Made by a program: the position numbers and the translations under genes. Positions 62,031 to 64,000 of a stretch of 64,000 bases of DNA are shown here, in pieces. The notes beneath the pieces are model-generated. The model did no database searches and had not been told where the DNA came from. It saw only the letters and a list, made by a program, of their open reading frames with translations. The stretch is from the NCBI GenBank assembly GCA_028867035.1, contig JAGWHB010000004.1, positions 124,001 through 188,000 of the forward strand, in the 5' to 3' direction. Source of the DNA: Nitrososphaerota archaeon. Its GTDB lineage: Archaea > Thermoproteota > Nitrososphaeria > Nitrososphaerales > Gagatemarchaeaceae. Numbering within the stretch: position 1 is the first letter of the stretch; every line of letters begins with the position of its first letter.

Positions 62031-62735
62031 CTACGCCTGGGCCAGGGCTACCATGGCCTCGGCGAGTTCGTCGGGCTTTGTGACCATCGGCCAATGCCCG
62101 GAATCTATGACCCTGTGGGGCCCGTCGAGCTTGCCCCACTTTCCTGCGACTATCTCGTCGACGGGGTCTCCGCTCTTGGTGCAGAAGATGTAGGCGCTCT
62201 TTATCGAATCGAACCTCTCCGAGAGGGTGATGGGGTCGTTCGCTGGCTTCTGGGGCCAAGGAGTCCCCTTCGATAGCATCCATGCCCTGTCTCCCCCCTG
62301 CACGTCGATCCCGATGGCGTCGATGATCCGTTCAGTGAGCGGGATGGCGAAGCTCCCGGCGGGCGGCGCCCCGAATTCCTTGGTCGGGTCGAAGCGTCCC
62401 TGAGGCGTCCTCACCTTCTCAGGGCGGAATGCATCCAAATACAGGATGAGCTTCACCTTCTCCGGAAGCCGGTCCGCCACCGGTGCGACTACTTTCCCCG
62501 CGAAGCTGTGCCCCACAAGGACGAAGTCGTCGAGGTCGTTGTACTCTATCACATTCAGAACATCCTGTATCGAGGTTTCGATGCCCATGTCCTTCGAAGC
62601 CAGATGGACCCTTTCACCCATCCCCGTCAGCGTGACCGGATACGCAGAATGGCCGCCCTTCTCGAACAATGGGACTACCCTCTTCCACGCCCAGGCCCCC
62701 AGCCACGCGCCTGGGACCAAGACGAATTCAGTCAA
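62031..62735 (-). CDS. Alpha/beta hydrolase (esterase-like)
   Basis: 234 residues. It opens EFVLVPGAWLGAWAWKRVVPLFEKGGHSAYPVTLTGMGERVHLAS, has the nucleophile elbow GHSFAG (S77) and the histidine in DSGHWPMVTKPDELAEAM. The pattern resembles plant methylesterase/salicylate-binding and bacterial EstC-like hydrolases. It hydrolyses an ester or nitrile; substrate unknown. It is divergent from the IMP dehydrogenase gene. Confidence 0.9.
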   Translation of the reverse strand: MTEFVLVPGAWLGAWAWKRVVPLFEKGGHSAYPVTLTGMGERVHLASKDMGIETSIQDVLNVIEYNDLDDFVLVGHSFAGKVVAPVADRLPEKVKLILYLDAFRPEKVRTPQGRFDPTKEFGAPPAGSFAIPLTERIIDAIGIDVQGGDRAWMLSKGTPWPQKPANDPITLSERFDSIKSAYIFCTKSGDPVDEIVAGKWGKLDGPHRVIDSGHWPMVTKPDELAEAMVALAQA

Positions 62736-62894
62736 TGGCGGATTGTGATTGTGGTCGATATAAAAGCCAAGCCGGGGGTCGACGTCCCATCGAGGGAGAG
62801 GACAGCGAAAGTGTCCCCGGCGAGGTCAACTAAGCGCGACCTGAGCGAGGCTTGATATACCTGAGAAGAATCCCCATTTCGGCAAGGCCTCCCC

Positions 62895-63998
62895 TTGCCA
62901 AGCAGCTTCCTTTCGAAACTAAGTTCAGCCCGGAGCGTCTTCACTTTCAGAGATTTCATACTCCTCCCGGGCAGGAGCGAAGTCGAGCCCAGCGGGATAG
63001 ATCTGTCGTCAAGGCTCACGAAGAGGATCAAGGTTAGGGTGCCACTGGTCTCCTCGCCGATGGATACGGTCACGGAGTGGAGGCTCGCCCTGGAGATGGC
63101 GAAGTTGGGCGGGGCGGGGGCCATACACAGGAACATGCCCATAGACGACCAGGTGAGCCAGGCGAAGAAGGTCAAGGCCGCCAGGGTCGACGCCTTGAGC
63201 ACTGATGAGAAGGGAAGGCCCCTGGTCGGGGCGTCCGTGTCTCCACTCGACAGGGAAAGGTGCCTCGCGCTCGACAAGACTGTCGATTTCTTGGTCGCGG
63301 ACGTCGCCCACTTCCACACATCGAAGGTCATGGACGCCGCCAGGAAGGTCATCCCAGACCTGAGCGCTGACTTCATAGTCGGCAACATCGGCACGCAGAA
63401 GGCTGTCTTCGACATCGTGGACGAGCTTCCGCGCGTCGACGGGTTCAGGGCAGGGATAGGCTCCGGTTCGATTTGTATCACTTCAGAGGTCACGCGGGTT
63501 GGCGCTCCGACCCTCTTCGCCGTGGCGGAGGTCGCCAGCGCCCTCGAAGAGAGAAGGCTTGAGATCCCTGTCATAGCCGATGGAGGCATAAGGGGGCCGG
63601 GGGACGCTGCATTGGCATTCGCAGCCGGTGCTTCGACGGCGATGCTCGGGTCGATGCTGGCCGGGACCGACGAGGCGCCGAGCAAGACAATCGTGAGAGG
63701 AGGGAGGAAGTTCAAGACACACAGGGGGATGGCGAGCGCAGCCGCCCGCAGGGTGAGGTTCGCCATCGACAGGTACAGCGTCCCAGCCAAGGGCCTGGAC
63801 GAAGGGGTCGAGGCGTACGTCCCCTACGTCGGGAAGGCTGAAGGGGTCGTGGCCATGATGGAAAACGGGCTGAAGGCTGCGTTCGGTTACGCTGGAGCGG
63901 CCGGGGTCGGAGACATGTGGAAGAAAGCGACCTTCGGCTCCGTGAGCGCCGTCGGGTCGACGGAGCTGGGCTCGCATTCTCTGGAGATCAAAAAGTGA
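62895..63998 (+). CDS. guaB: IMP dehydrogenase without CBS domains
   Basis: 367 residues from TTG, complete within the window. The catalytic loop GIGSGSICITSEVTRVGAPT has the active cysteine C194. Other hallmarks: VPLVSSPMDTVTEWRLALEMAKLGGAGAIHRNM, VPVIADGGIRGPGDAALAFAAGASTAMLGSMLAGTDEAP-like sequence (IPVIADGGIRGPGD) and EGVEAYVPYVGKAEGVV. It oxidises IMP to XMP for guanine nucleotides. The regulatory CBS pair normally inserted after the first 100 residues is missing. GMP reductase is less likely given the EGV-YVPY motif. Confidence 0.92.
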   Translation: MPSSFLSKLSSARSVFTFRDFILLPGRSEVEPSGIDLSSRLTKRIKVRVPLVSSPMDTVTEWRLALEMAKLGGAGAIHRNMPIDDQVSQAKKVKAARVDALSTDEKGRPLVGASVSPLDRERCLALDKTVDFLVADVAHFHTSKVMDAARKVIPDLSADFIVGNIGTQKAVFDIVDELPRVDGFRAGIGSGSICITSEVTRVGAPTLFAVAEVASALEERRLEIPVIADGGIRGPGDAALAFAAGASTAMLGSMLAGTDEAPSKTIVRGGRKFKTHRGMASAAARRVRFAIDRYSVPAKGLDEGVEAYVPYVGKAEGVVAMMENGLKAAFGYAGAAGVGDMWKKATFGSVSAVGSTELGSHSLEIKK

Positions 63999-64000
63999 TG

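Noticed and set aside
1-64000. CRISPR array or cas genes
   Set aside because: No short direct repeats with regular spacers were noticed and no cas-like protein is present; the only RuvC-like protein is the TnpB-like relic.

Overview
This window is archaeal. It encodes a TATA-binding protein, a Cdc48-type AAA ATPase carrying an intein, ABCE1, EF-1alpha, class I lysyl-tRNA synthetase, an ATP-dependent DNA ligase, DUF99, an archaeal signal peptidase and a prepilin peptidase. Many starts lie about 25-30 bases downstream of a TATA-like box, as expected for leaderless archaeal transcripts. The G+C-rich composition, the cytochrome b / Rieske / blue-copper group and the F420-type enzyme point to a member of the Thaumarchaeota (Nitrososphaerota). 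No ammonia oxidation genes are present, and the peptide transporter and acyl-CoA dehydrogenase suggest a heterotrophic or mixotrophic lineage. That placement is inference.

Layout. 0-4 kb: response regulator, histidine kinase and hexapeptide acyltransferase, then a tRNA-Arg(GCG) with a 14-nt intron in its variable region. 4-7.7 kb: a family-5 uracil-DNA glycosylase, a free-standing LAGLIDADG protein and lysyl-tRNA synthetase. 7.7-11.8 kb: intein-containing cdc48 with hsp20, divergent from a compact plus-strand cluster (HTH regulator, surE, membrane protein, ABCE1, Trm5-like methyltransferase) that ends at 16.5 kb. 16.5-21.1 kb: cytochrome b and Rieske, a frameshifted TnpB-like gene, and a cupredoxin. 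21-27.5 kb: FAD oxidase, DUF99, PPC-domain protein, zinc-ribbon protein, NAD(P)-dependent reductase-like protein, a nuclease, a winged-helix regulator and membrane proteins. 27.5-34.1 kb: complete peptide ABC transporter. 34-37 kb: secreted/membrane proteins and signal peptidase I. 37-45.5 kb: TBP, OPRTase, LarA-like protein, M50-like membrane protein, RimI, DNA ligase, prepilin peptidase, P-loop kinase and IMPase. 45.5-51.8 kb: cell-surface polysaccharide cluster (WecB, two glycosyltransferases, flippase) and a secreted beta-propeller protein. 51.8-64 kb: MTHFR-like enzyme, acyl-CoA dehydrogenase, a second LAGLIDADG element next to EF-1alpha, a repeat-containing secreted protein, an F420-type reductase, an O-methyltransferase, small membrane and acidic proteins, an alpha/beta hydrolase and IMP dehydrogenase.

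Four selfish or mobile elements stand out: the Cdc48 intein, two LAGLIDADG proteins of lower G+C than their neighbours, and a TnpB-like relic. I did not find a clear new defence or multi-gene system. The observations most worth following are the tRNA intron, the LAGLIDADG loci, the M50-like protein that has lost a zinc-ligand histidine, the triplicated kinase sensor, a single TATA element midway between two divergent genes, and several small genes that length cutoffs would miss.
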